Assembly (NCBI GenBank): GCA_964494395.1
Contig: CAZBTI010000116.1
Coordinates: 1-10,894, forward strand
Source of the DNA: SHLQ01 sp964494395
GTDB taxonomy: Bacteria > Actinomycetota > Acidimicrobiia > Acidimicrobiales > SHLQ01
Length of the DNA stretch: 10,894 nt
Direction of reading: 5' to 3'
The notes beneath the pieces were generated by a model that saw only the letters and a list, made by a program, of their open reading frames with translations, had not been told where the DNA came from and did not search any database. Positions 1 to 7,296 of this stretch are shown one piece after another; positions within the stretch are counted from its first letter, which is position 1, and each line of letters starts with the position of its first letter. Position numbers and translations under genes: made by a program.

Positions 1-1182
1 GCGACCAAGAAGCGCAAGACCACAGCCGCGCAGAACACGTGGTCGCCGGCCCGGGGCTCGCGCACCCGCCAGCCGCGCGCTCGCTCGACGAAGCGGTCCG
101 GTGCGAGTTCGACACAATTTGTGATCTTGTTGTCGACCGTTGTTTGCCTGTCGCTGCTCGGCCTCACGATGGTGTTGTCTGCATCGTCGGTAACGACGCT
201 CACATCGACCGGCTCACCGTGGGGTGAGTTCATCTCTCAAGCAATGTGGCTTGGGCTTGGAACGGTCGTGCTCACCGCCGCAGCGCTGATCGACTATCGG
301 CTTCTCCGGCGTCTCACAATCCCGGCTCTTGTGGTGTCGTTCGTCCTGCTGGTTCTCGTCCTCATCCCGGCATTCGGCGTGTCGGTCAACGGCGCCCAAC
401 GATGGCTGCGCTTTGGGCCGGTGCAGTTTCAACCGTCCGAAGTCGCGAAGCTCGCGCTCGTGCTCTTCACCGCCGACAACCTTGCACGCTCCAAGAAGGT
501 CGACCTCCATCGCTCCCTCAAACCAATCCTTGCGGTGTTGATGGTGTTCGGGGCCCTGATCCTGCTCCAACCAAACCTCGGCACGACGATCATCTTCTTC
601 GTGATCGGAATCGCTGCGCTCTTCACGAGCGGTGTTCGTCTTAGCGCAATCGGCGCAATCGGCGGGCTGAGCGCAGTCGGTGCCAGCTTGTTGGCGTACC
701 TTGCGCCCTACCGACGCGACAGATTGCTGGCGTTCATCGACCCTTGGAACGACCCGCTCGATGAAGGATGGCAGACGATCCAGTCGCTCGTGTCTGTGGC
801 CAACGGTGGAGTCACCGGTGTCGGAATTGGGGAGAGCCGCGGAAAGTTTGGTTTCCTCCCCGAAGCCCACAACGACTTCGTCTTCGCTGTCACCGCCGAG
901 GAGTTCGGTCTTGTCGGTGCAACGACGGTCGTGCTCGGGTACGTGGTCTTTGGTATCACCGCGCTGATGGTGGCTCGCAAAGCCGACCGCTTTGGAGCGC
1001 TTCTCGTCATTGGGGTGACCTCGTGGATCCTCGTCCAGGCGTTCATCAACATCGGCGCAGTTCTCGGTGTGCTTCCAATCACCGGCGTCCCGCTGCCGTT
1101 CATGTCCGCTGGTGGCACCTCGCTCATCACGACGATGGCTGGCGTGGGTCTTGTACTCAACGTCGCTCGGAAAAACCGATAG
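1..1182 (+). CDS. ftsW: FtsW, septal peptidoglycan glycosyltransferase (SEDS family), 5'-truncated
   Basis: SEDS-family polytopic membrane protein that polymerises lipid II into septal glycan strands together with a class B PBP. The frame is open from base 1, giving 393 visible residues to the TAG at 1180-1182. The first ~40 visible residues are basic and probably cytoplasmic. Transmembrane segments begin near residue 41, with others near 82-100 and 107-127. Family signatures are NGAQRW and FQPSE (143-147), then the extracytoplasmic loop AHNDFVFA, whose Asp292 aligns with the proposed catalytic Asp of FtsW/RodA. The C-terminal ITGVPLPFMSAGGTS block is typical of the family. The GTG at 121 could be read as a start, but it sits at the first membrane helix, has no Shine-Dalgarno and would drop the basic tail, so I treat the gene as starting upstream of the window. 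FtsW is preferred over RodA because of the dcw context. Confidence 0.95.
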   Translation, partial: ATKKRKTTAAQNTWSPARGSRTRQPRARSTKRSGASSTQFVILLSTVVCLSLLGLTMVLSASSVTTLTSTGSPWGEFISQAMWLGLGTVVLTAAALIDYRLLRRLTIPALVVSFVLLVLVLIPAFGVSVNGAQRWLRFGPVQFQPSEVAKLALVLFTADNLARSKKVDLHRSLKPILAVLMVFGALILLQPNLGTTIIFFVIGIAALFTSGVRLSAIGAIGGLSAVGASLLAYLAPYRRDRLLAFIDPWNDPLDEGWQTIQSLVSVANGGVTGVGIGESRGKFGFLPEAHNDFVFAVTAEEFGLVGATTVVLGYVVFGITALMVARKADRFGALLVIGVTSWILVQAFINIGAVLGVLPITGVPLPFMSAGGTSLITTMAGVGLVLNVARKNR

Positions 1183-1192
1183 GTCGATCGTC

Positions 1193-2329
1193 GTGACAAC
1201 GGATGGTGAGAGTGCAGTTTTGATCGTAGGCGGTGGCACCGCTGGCCACGTTTTGCCCGGGGTTGCCATTGGCCAAGAGCTCGTACGACGAGGTGCCGAC
1301 GCAGATGCGATCCACTTCGTTGGCTCCGAGCGTGGGGTTGAGCAGACGCTCGTTCCAGCGGCGGGCTTTCCACTGACCCTGCTTCCTGGCCGTGGCATCC
1401 AACGCAAGCTCACGGCCGACAACATCGGCGCGACCGCTGGGCTGATCAAAGCATTCGTCACCTCGTTCTCTCTTCTTCGCCAGCACAAGCCCGAGGTCGT
1501 CGTTGCCCTCGGCGGCTATGCGAGCGTTCCCGCTGGGCTTTGGGCGGTCCTGTTGCGGGTCCCGGTCGTGGTCGCTGAACAGAATGCCGTGCCCGGGTTA
1601 GCGAACACGATCATTGGCAAATTCGCGAAGGCCTGCGCGGTTTCCTACGAAGGAACCGAACTTCCGCGTCCGGTGTGGACGGGCAATCCAGTTCGGCCCG
1701 AAATCCTTGCGGTCGCCGACGGTACGACGAGCCGCGAGGCGGCCCGTGAAGCGCTGGGTGTGAGCGAGGGCCAAACGCTCGTCGTCGTTTTCGGAGGCTC
1801 GTTGGGCGCTCGCACGATCAACAATGCTGTGGTCGGGGCACTCCCTGAGTTAGCCGATCGAGGCGATATCGAAATCCGCCACATCATTGGAAAGCGCGAC
1901 TTCGCCGACGTGACTGCGCGAGCCCGTGAGGCGGCTGAGGGAACCAATGCTGCAGTCGGGCTTACCTACACCCCAATCGAGTACGAGAACGATATGGCCA
2001 GCGTCTATGCCGCCTGCGATCTGGTGGTGTGTCGAGCCGGCGCGACGAGTTGTGCCGAACTGGCGGTTACCGGCACACCAGCTGTGCTCATTCCTCTGCC
2101 CGGCGCCCCGGGAGATCACCAGACCGCCAACGCTCGAGCGCTCGAGAAGCCGGGCGGTGCCGAGGTCATTGCCGATGGCGACTTCGATGCTCGTCGCTTT
2201 GTCGAGACGGTCACCCGTTTGCTCGATCAGCCCGAGACCTTGCAGTCGATGGCTACCGCTGCACGGTCGGTGGGACGCCCCGATGCTGCGTCAGCTGTCG
2301 TCGACGTCGTGGAGCAACACCGATCATGA
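1193..2329 (+). CDS. murG: MurG, UDP-GlcNAc:lipid I N-acetylglucosaminyltransferase
   Basis: GT-B glycosyltransferase on the inner face of the membrane that adds GlcNAc from UDP-GlcNAc to lipid I, making lipid II. The product is 378 residues, the normal family length. The N-domain loop GGGTAGHV spans residues 13-20. The family EQNAVPGLAN motif starts at Glu129; the His that often precedes it is Ala here. GGSLGA (201-206) is the second glycine loop. The donor-binding region is CRAGATSCAELAVTG followed by GDHQTANA (307-314). The start is GTG at 1193, 10 nt after the ftsW stop, with a weak AGG at 1181-1183. A longer reading from 1067 only overlaps ftsW out of frame. The stop overlaps the murC start as ATGA (2326-2329), implying translational coupling. 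Confidence 0.96.
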   Translation: MTTDGESAVLIVGGGTAGHVLPGVAIGQELVRRGADADAIHFVGSERGVEQTLVPAAGFPLTLLPGRGIQRKLTADNIGATAGLIKAFVTSFSLLRQHKPEVVVALGGYASVPAGLWAVLLRVPVVVAEQNAVPGLANTIIGKFAKACAVSYEGTELPRPVWTGNPVRPEILAVADGTTSREAAREALGVSEGQTLVVVFGGSLGARTINNAVVGALPELADRGDIEIRHIIGKRDFADVTARAREAAEGTNAAVGLTYTPIEYENDMASVYAACDLVVCRAGATSCAELAVTGTPAVLIPLPGAPGDHQTANARALEKPGGAEVIADGDFDARRFVETVTRLLDQPETLQSMATAARSVGRPDAASAVVDVVEQHRS

Positions 2330-3738
2330 GCACGCAACCTCGACTCGACCTCTCTCAGCCGGCCGACATTCACCTGATTGCCATCGGTGGGGCCGGAATG
2401 GCGGCGATTGGCGAACTCCTCTCGGGAATGGGACATCGTGTTCGTGGTAGCGACATGGCTGAATCGGCGTCGATGGAACACCTCCGCTCGCTCGGAATCG
2501 AGGCCATCGTGGGCCACGACCTCGCGAACATCACGACCGCTGACGGCACCGTTGCGACGATCGCCGCGAAATCTACTGCCGTGCCCGACAGCAACGTCGA
2601 AGTACAGGAACTCGAAAAACTCGGCGTCTCGGTCCTTCACCGAGGCCCGGTACTTGCTGCTATCGCCGCGCTAAAGAAGACCGCAGCGGTCGCTGGGACC
2701 CACGGCAAGACGACGACCACATCCATGCTCGCGGTGATCTGTGATCAAGCTGGGACCGACCCAAGTTTCATCATTGGTGGGAACGTCCCCGACCTGGGTA
2801 GCGGCGCACGGTGGGGCGAAGGGGACTGGTTTGTCCTCGAAGCTGACGAGAGCGACGGCTCGGGCTTTGGCCTTGGCCATCAGGTCGGCATCGTCACCAA
2901 CGTCGAGCGCGACCACCTCGAGTTCTACGGCGACGAAGCCAACATGATCGACGCCTTCCGCGGATTCATTACATCGTCGCCGACCGCTGTTGTCTGTGCT
3001 GACGATCCGGGCGCTGCAAGCCTTGTCGATTCGCTGCCTGACGAAGCAACGAACGTCATCACCTACGGAACTGCCGACTCGGCGACCTACCGAATGGTCA
3101 ATGTCGAACGAGGCCCGGCATCGATCAGCTTCGAACTCGTCAAAGACGCGAACTCACTCGGCACTATCCGAGTGCCCATGCCAGGTATGCACAACGCACT
3201 CAATGCCGCTGGGGCAACAGCTGCGGCGATGGAGATGGGCGTTGACTTCTCGTCATGTCAGGACGGACTGGCTCGCTTCGGTGGCGTCGGACGCCGATTC
3301 GACGCACGTGGGGAAGCCGGTGGTGTCACCTTCGTCGACGATTACGCCCACCTGCCGACCGAGGTTCGGGCTGCGCTCGCCGCGGGTGTCGACGCCAAGC
3401 GAGATCGTCTCGTCGCGGTCTTTCAGCCGCACCGGTACAGCCGCACTGAGACGGTGTGGGAAGAGTTTGAGGGGGCGTTCGATGACGCCGACCTCCTCGT
3501 CCTCACCGATATCTATTCCTCTGGCGAAGCGCCGCGACCGGGCATTACCGGCGAGTTGATCGTCGAGGCGGTACAGCGACGATCCGGTCATCCAGAGATC
3601 GTCTACCACGCCGACCGTGAGACGCTCCCCGAAGCGCTCGTGGAAATATTGCGATCTGGCGATCTCTGCCTGACGCTCGGTGCTGGTGATCTCGTTCGAA
3701 TCCCAGACGAAGTGCAACCGCTGTTGGGGGAGTCGTGA
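2326..3738 (+). CDS. murC: MurC, UDP-N-acetylmuramate--L-alanine ligase
   Basis: Cytoplasmic ATP-dependent ligase that adds L-Ala to UDP-MurNAc, the first amino acid of the stem peptide. The product is 470 residues, normal for MurC. The N-terminal Rossmann loop is IGGAGMAAIG. The ATP P-loop GTHGKTTT is at residues 124-131 with Lys128. The central-domain block EADESDGSGF is followed by TNVERDHLEFYGD, which fits MurC rather than MurD, MurE or MurF. The C-terminal domain has RRFDARGEAGGV and DDYAHLPTE (338-346), where most MurC proteins have DDYAHHPTE, so Leu343 replaces a usual His. The ATG at 2326 overlaps the murG stop; GGAG at 2311-2314 is a possible ribosome site 11 nt upstream. The stop shares its last base with the murB ATG. 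Confidence 0.96.
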   Translation: MSTQPRLDLSQPADIHLIAIGGAGMAAIGELLSGMGHRVRGSDMAESASMEHLRSLGIEAIVGHDLANITTADGTVATIAAKSTAVPDSNVEVQELEKLGVSVLHRGPVLAAIAALKKTAAVAGTHGKTTTTSMLAVICDQAGTDPSFIIGGNVPDLGSGARWGEGDWFVLEADESDGSGFGLGHQVGIVTNVERDHLEFYGDEANMIDAFRGFITSSPTAVVCADDPGAASLVDSLPDEATNVITYGTADSATYRMVNVERGPASISFELVKDANSLGTIRVPMPGMHNALNAAGATAAAMEMGVDFSSCQDGLARFGGVGRRFDARGEAGGVTFVDDYAHLPTEVRAALAAGVDAKRDRLVAVFQPHRYSRTETVWEEFEGAFDDADLLVLTDIYSSGEAPRPGITGELIVEAVQRRSGHPEIVYHADRETLPEALVEILRSGDLCLTLGAGDLVRIPDEVQPLLGES

Positions 3739-4724
3739 TGGACCTTCGCGCAATCGCTGCAGGTCTCGCACAACTCGATGGGGTCGAGGTGGAGGAGAAC
3801 GCTCCGGCCGGTCCGTTGTGCACGTACCGTGTGGGCGGCCAGATCGGCGTTTTGGCAAGGGTTTCAAGCCCTGAAGCGTTGGCTGAAATGGCCAAAAAAC
3901 TGGCCGATTTGGCTGATGACCGACCTCCCATTTTGCCGGTCGGTAAGGGGTCAAATCTGCTCGTGGCAGACGCAGGTTTCCAAGGCGTGGGCGTATTTCT
4001 CGAGGGTGAAGCCTTCACCGAAATTCGCGTCCAGGACCGAACCGACACCGTTGCCGATGTCGTCGCTGGATCAGCTGCGCCACTGCCGCTCGTTGCTCGG
4101 GCGAGCGTTCGGGAACGCTTGGCTGGCTTCGAGTGGGCAGTCGGTGTTCCGGGAACCATCGGTGGCGGCGTTCGAATGAATGCCGGAGGCCACGGCTCGG
4201 ATATGTCGGCGAACCTGCAATCTGTCGATGTTGTCGACCTTGAAACGGGGACGGCGACCACGCTCCGAGCAGCTGAACTCGATCTCGGCTATCGCACATC
4301 GAACCTTCGTCCGCACCATGTGGTGACGAGCGCCACGCTCCGTCTGGATGTCGCCTCCGACACGAACGCAGCGCAAAAGAGCGCTGGCGAGGAGATGCTG
4401 AGTGAGATCGTGCGATGGCGTCGGGCGAATCAGCCGGGTGGGCAGAACGCCGGGTCGGTCTTTACGAACCCAGCGAACGATTCTGCTGGCAGGCTCATCG
4501 ATACGGCTGGTTTGAAGGGGCATCGCGTTGGCTCGGCGGAAGTCTCGACGGTGCACGCCAATTTCATTCAGGTGGATCCCGACGGATCGGCCGACGATGT
4601 GATGGCATTGATGCGGGAGATGGTCACTTCTGTCGAGTCGGCGTTTGGCATTCGTCTACACGCAGAGACGAGACTCATTGGCTTTGCCGATGATGACGTT
4701 GAATTTGTGCAATCGGCCCGTTGA
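3738..4724 (+). CDS. murB: MurB, UDP-N-acetylenolpyruvoylglucosamine reductase (type II)
   Basis: FAD- and NADPH-dependent cytoplasmic reductase that converts UDP-GlcNAc-enolpyruvate to UDP-MurNAc. The product is 328 residues. The FAD-binding domain shows GKGSNLLV (69-76) and VPGTIGGGVRMNAG (137-150). YRTSN (185-189) is the family YR.S box. The C-terminal domain has WRRANQPGGQNAGSVFTNP with Ser240, the expected proton donor, then AGLKG and VHANF, and Glu310 in ETRLIG as the other conserved catalytic residue. The short build and motif spacing match type II MurB, which lacks the extra E. coli loop. The ATG at 3738 overlaps the murC TGA as TGATG, with GGAG at 3729-3732 five nt upstream; the GTG at 3735 would add one residue. 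Its place between murC and ftsQ is not the mycobacterial arrangement. Confidence 0.95.
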   Translation: MDLRAIAAGLAQLDGVEVEENAPAGPLCTYRVGGQIGVLARVSSPEALAEMAKKLADLADDRPPILPVGKGSNLLVADAGFQGVGVFLEGEAFTEIRVQDRTDTVADVVAGSAAPLPLVARASVRERLAGFEWAVGVPGTIGGGVRMNAGGHGSDMSANLQSVDVVDLETGTATTLRAAELDLGYRTSNLRPHHVVTSATLRLDVASDTNAAQKSAGEEMLSEIVRWRRANQPGGQNAGSVFTNPANDSAGRLIDTAGLKGHRVGSAEVSTVHANFIQVDPDGSADDVMALMREMVTSVESAFGIRLHAETRLIGFADDDVEFVQSAR

Positions 4725-4743
4725 GTTAGCAGAGAAAGATTTC

Positions 4744-5760
4744 GTGACAAAGCAGTCCAACCACACTCGCCAGCGTCCTAAGCCGGGCCCGAACAAGACC
4801 GCTCACGGAACTGTTCGTCGCCGTACGGGTGGGCAGAGCAAGTCCACTCCCCGTCGCGAAGTGGCCTCATCGGCGCCGCCTGTTGCGAAGCGGCCTAAAC
4901 CAGGCCCACGACGACCTGCTCAGCAAAAGCGTCGTCTGATTCAGGGTGAGGATGACGCGGGTCGTGGAAGTATCCCGCATCGCCGCCAGCGCCCAAAGGC
5001 CGAGGCGGTCGAGGGTGAGCGCCGCGTCATTCGCTGGTGGCTCATCGGGGTCATCGTCTTGGCGGTTGCGATCATTGTTTCGGTACTTGAAGCACCCCTG
5101 TTTGAGGCGCGTTCTGTCCAGCTCAGCGGAAACGCGAGGACGAGTGAGGGTTCGGTGCACGATGCGCTTGCGATTCCCGAGGATCAAGCGCTCTTGTTGT
5201 ACGACATCGATGTGGCAGAGTCAGCAGTAGCCGAGTTGCCATGGGTCGAGGATGTCTCGATCGCTCGACAGTGGCCAGGCACGGTTCAAGTCGTCATTCG
5301 CGAACACCCTGTGGCTGCGTCGATAGGTCGACCAGATGGCAGTGAGTGGTTAGTCATTGCGGCGAGCGGCGTTGTTGTGGAGCGACGTGCGACGCCGCCG
5401 GGGTCTGTGCCGCTGATCGTCGGAACTGATCAGATCGTCGATCTTGCAGAGATTGGGGAGCCGGTCGACGAGGCGTCGAGGGCGCTCGCTATTGCCCTCG
5501 ATGTGCCGGGCCAACTCGATCCGTGGATCACGACGTGGTCTCTCGATGAAGAGGGACAGCTCACCGCCGAGCTGGTCGGAAGAGCGGAAGCCAACTTTGG
5601 AGCCTTCGAGGATTCGCGCACGCAATTCGTCTCTCTCGCGTCGATTCTCAATGGTGGAGCCGAGCTCACGTGTCTCGATCGAATCGACTTATCGGTCGCA
5701 GATACGCCCGTGTTGTACCGCAGCCGGGCGTGTATTAACGAAGCAGCGGAGCTCGGCTAG
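4744..5760 (+). CDS. ftsQ: FtsQ/DivIB, divisome membrane protein with POTRA domain
   Basis: Bitopic divisome protein of 338 residues, whose family links cytoplasmic and outer parts of the septal machine. The cytoplasmic tail (about 1-95) is strongly basic and repeats RPKPGP at 11-16 and 50-55, with a weaker RQRPKAEA near 80. One transmembrane helix follows the WW at 98-99, to about residue 117. The POTRA domain (about 120-190) contains FEARSVQLSGNAR, LPWVEDVSIARQWPGT and VVIREHPVA, all typical of FtsQ. The outer beta region ends in CLDRIDLSV. The only two cysteines, Cys310 and Cys330, are both extracytoplasmic. The GTG at 4744 is chosen because it lies 19 nt after murB with a weak GAGAAAG at 4732-4738; the longer frame from 4645 would overlap murB and gives sequence unlike FtsQ. 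Confidence 0.92.
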   Translation: MTKQSNHTRQRPKPGPNKTAHGTVRRRTGGQSKSTPRREVASSAPPVAKRPKPGPRRPAQQKRRLIQGEDDAGRGSIPHRRQRPKAEAVEGERRVIRWWLIGVIVLAVAIIVSVLEAPLFEARSVQLSGNARTSEGSVHDALAIPEDQALLLYDIDVAESAVAELPWVEDVSIARQWPGTVQVVIREHPVAASIGRPDGSEWLVIAASGVVVERRATPPGSVPLIVGTDQIVDLAEIGEPVDEASRALAIALDVPGQLDPWITTWSLDEEGQLTAELVGRAEANFGAFEDSRTQFVSLASILNGGAELTCLDRIDLSVADTPVLYRSRACINEAAELG

Positions 5761-5838
5761 GTCGAAATCGGCTGTTCTTCGTCAAAAAGTCACATTCTCG
5801 TTTTGCACTTTTCCCAAATGTGCGGTTTCCTTTCTCAC

Positions 5839-5861
5839 GTGTGGTGCTTACCGCGCCACAC
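5839..5861 (+). terminator. Stem-loop downstream of ftsQ, possible terminator or attenuator
   Basis: The arms GTGTGGTGC (5839-5847) and GCGCCACAC (5853-5861) pair over nine positions with one G-U wobble around a 5-nt loop, TTACC. It lies 78 nt past the ftsQ stop. No U-tract follows, so it is not a classic intrinsic terminator, although U-poor stem-loops are common after actinobacterial genes. It could instead be a protein-binding dyad or an RNA element in a long ftsZ leader. Confidence 0.45.
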
Positions 5862-5882
5862 AAAGCGAGTAGGGGTCGTGGG

Positions 5883-5896
5883 TGCACGATCATGCA
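5883..5896. promoter_or_regulatory. Near-palindrome TGCACGATCATGCA upstream of ftsZ
   Basis: The 14-bp sequence matches its own reverse complement at 12 of 14 positions, with TGCA at both ends and GATC at the centre. It lies about 123 nt before the ftsZ ATG and upstream of the -10-like box. The shape suits a dimeric regulator, but none is identified and chance occurrence cannot be excluded. Confidence 0.25.
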
Positions 5897-5978
5897 ACCG
5901 ACTGTTCGTCCAGTACCCAAAGCACGTGGCGAAGAGTATTCGGCGAACGGTCGGATGCAGATACACCCGAACGGAACG

Positions 5979-5984
5979 TAGTCT
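5979..5984 (+). promoter_or_regulatory. Candidate -10 box (TAGTCT) for ftsZ
   Basis: TAGTCT fits the actinobacterial TANNNT -10 pattern. Transcription would begin near 5991, giving a leader of about 28 nt that includes the GGAGGA ribosome site. The -35 position with a 17-nt spacer (5956-5961, TGCAGA) is a poor match, so the call rests on the -10 and its position. TAGYNT boxes also precede pgeF, sepF and the divIVA-type gene. Confidence 0.3.
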
Positions 5985-6002
5985 TAGGCAATGACGGGGA
6001 CC

Positions 6003-6008
6003 GGAGGA
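6003..6008 (+). promoter_or_regulatory. Strong Shine-Dalgarno (GGAGGA) for ftsZ
   Basis: GGAGGA lies 10 nt upstream of the ATG at 6019 and fixes that start. The nearby ATG at 6023 is out of frame. It is one of the two strongest ribosome sites in the window, with that of sepF, in keeping with the high FtsZ levels cells need. Confidence 0.75.
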
Positions 6009-6018
6009 ACCAGGCCCA

Positions 6019-7260
6019 ATGAATGAAACTCAGAACTATCTAGCGGTCATCAAGGTCGTGGGCGTTGGTGGCGGCGGCGTGAACGCCGTCAACCGCATGA
6101 TCGATGCTGGCTTGAAGGGCGTCGAATTCATCGCCGTCAACACCGACGCGCAGGCGCTACTCATGAGCGACGCCGACGTGAAGCTCGATATTGGCCGTGA
6201 CCTGACCCGCGGCCTCGGCGCAGGCTCGGACCCCGAGGTGGGTCGCCGCGCAGCCGAAGATCACAAGGAAGAGATCGAGGCGGCCATCACTGGCGCCGAC
6301 ATGATCTTCATCACCGCCGGCAAGGGCGGTGGCACCGGCACCGGCGCCGCGCCGGTTATCGCCGAGATCGCTCGTGGTTGTGGAGCACTCACAATCGGTG
6401 TCGTCACTCGCCCCTTTGGCTTCGAGGGACGCCGCCGTGCGGTCCAGGCCGAGCAGGGAATCCAACGTCTCAAAGAAAACGTCGATACCCAGATCGTCAT
6501 CCCCAACGACCGACTCCTCACGGTCTCGACCGATGACACCTCGGTCCTCAACGCATTCAAGATGGCCGACGAAGTTCTGCTCCAAGGTGTGCAGGGCATT
6601 ACCGACCTCATCACCACGCCCGGCCTGATCAACACCGACTTCGCCGACGTCAAGATGATCATGTCGAATGCTGGCTCTGCCCTCATGGGTATCGGCTACG
6701 CATCGGGTGAAGGCCGTGCGCTCGCTGCGGCACGGGCAGCGATTAGCTCGCCATTGCTTGAAGCCTCGATCGAAGGGGCTCGCGGCATTCTCCTCAACAT
6801 CTCCGGTGGTTCGGACCTTGGCCTGTTCGAGGTCAACGAAGCCGCCGAGGTCATCCATGGCGTGGCTCACCCCGACGCCAACATCATCTTCGGTGCGGTC
6901 ATCGACGATGAGATGGGCGACGACGTTCGAGTCACGGTCATTGCGGCTGGCTTCGAACGCTGGGACGGCCCTGAGGATGGATCGGGATCCGCCGATGCGT
7001 CCGCTGGTGCTGGATCTATGAACGACGGAACATCGAGTGATGACCCTGGTTCGGCCAATTCTGACGATGGGGCAAGCGCCGCTGTCGACAGCGAGGACGA
7101 AGAGCTCGAGATTGCTGATGTCTTTGCTGATGTCGACGAGTCAGCCGAAGCCGACGCAAGCGTCGAGAATGCTGGCTCGGGCAGTGCCGGATCGGGTAGC
7201 TCAGGCTCGGGCGATGCTGGTGGCGGAGACGAATTCGACGTCCCGTCGTTCCTTCGCTGA
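6019..7260 (+). CDS. ftsZ: FtsZ, tubulin-like GTPase forming the Z-ring
   Basis: Cytoplasmic GTPase of 413 residues that polymerises at midcell. The N-terminal nucleotide-binding domain opens with VGVGGGGVNAVNRM and carries the tubulin signature GGGTGTG at 103-109. The synergy (T7) loop is NTDFADVKM from Asn205, with catalytic acids Asp207 and Asp210. The folded core ends near Trp315. A linker of about 85 residues (316-402), rich in Asp, Glu, Ser, Gly and Ala, leads to the conserved C-terminal peptide DEFDVPSFLR (404-413), the docking site for SepF and other partners. The linker uses more GAT and GCT codons than the C-ending core. A strong GGAGGA precedes the ATG. With no ftsA in view and sepF nearby, SepF is the likely membrane anchor. 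Confidence 0.98.
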   Translation: MNETQNYLAVIKVVGVGGGGVNAVNRMIDAGLKGVEFIAVNTDAQALLMSDADVKLDIGRDLTRGLGAGSDPEVGRRAAEDHKEEIEAAITGADMIFITAGKGGGTGTGAAPVIAEIARGCGALTIGVVTRPFGFEGRRRAVQAEQGIQRLKENVDTQIVIPNDRLLTVSTDDTSVLNAFKMADEVLLQGVQGITDLITTPGLINTDFADVKMIMSNAGSALMGIGYASGEGRALAAARAAISSPLLEASIEGARGILLNISGGSDLGLFEVNEAAEVIHGVAHPDANIIFGAVIDDEMGDDVRVTVIAAGFERWDGPEDGSGSADASAGAGSMNDGTSSDDPGSANSDDGASAAVDSEDEELEIADVFADVDESAEADASVENAGSGSAGSGSSGSGDAGGGDEFDVPSFLR

Positions 7261-7272
7261 GCGAATTTCACT

Positions 7273-7285
7273 CGCCGTAGCGGCG
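7273..7285 (+). terminator. Short GC hairpin after ftsZ
   Basis: CGCCG (7273-7277) and CGGCG (7281-7285) form a perfect 5-bp GC-only stem around a 3-nt loop, 12 nt after the ftsZ stop. No U-tract follows. It may be a weak or factor-assisted terminator, or an mRNA 3'-stabilising hairpin. Confidence 0.35.
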
Positions 7286-7296
7286 CTTCAGCTCAG

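Larger units (their letters stand above)
5761..6018 (+). promoter_or_regulatory. ftsQ-ftsZ intergenic region, probable ftsZ regulatory leader
   Basis: This is the longest non-coding stretch in the window. The only frame of any size here (5803-5994) has a Cys/Trp/His-rich composition unlike a protein, so I treat the region as regulatory. It holds two interleaved 6-bp inverted repeats (5785-5822), a 9-bp hairpin (5839-5861), a near-perfect 14-bp palindrome (5883-5896), a TAGTCT -10-like hexamer (5979-5984) and a strong ribosome site (6003-6008). The gap breaks an otherwise tightly coupled operon just before ftsZ, where independent control is common in bacteria. Confidence 0.6.

Noticed and set aside
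121..123. GTG at 121 as the true FtsW start
   Set aside because: It lies at the first membrane helix with no Shine-Dalgarno, and the upstream frame encodes a basic tail expected of FtsW.
214..1488. Long minus-strand open frame opposite ftsW and murG
   Set aside because: It mirrors two clear conserved genes, is rich in Arg/His/Asp/Glu as expected of an antisense GC-rich frame, and shows no domain.
2029..2325. N-terminal extension of MurC inside murG
   Set aside because: The extension is an Arg/Ser-rich out-of-frame reading of murG; the ATGA overlap at 2326 gives a normal MurC length and N-terminus.
5803..5831. Promoter with TTGCAC as -35
   Set aside because: The hexamer 17 nt downstream is TTTCCT, a poor -10, so no promoter is called.
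5803..5994. Possible 63-residue gene between ftsQ and ftsZ
   Set aside because: The composition is Cys/Trp/His/Arg-rich, no ribosome site precedes it, and the stretch overlaps the regulatory symmetry elements.
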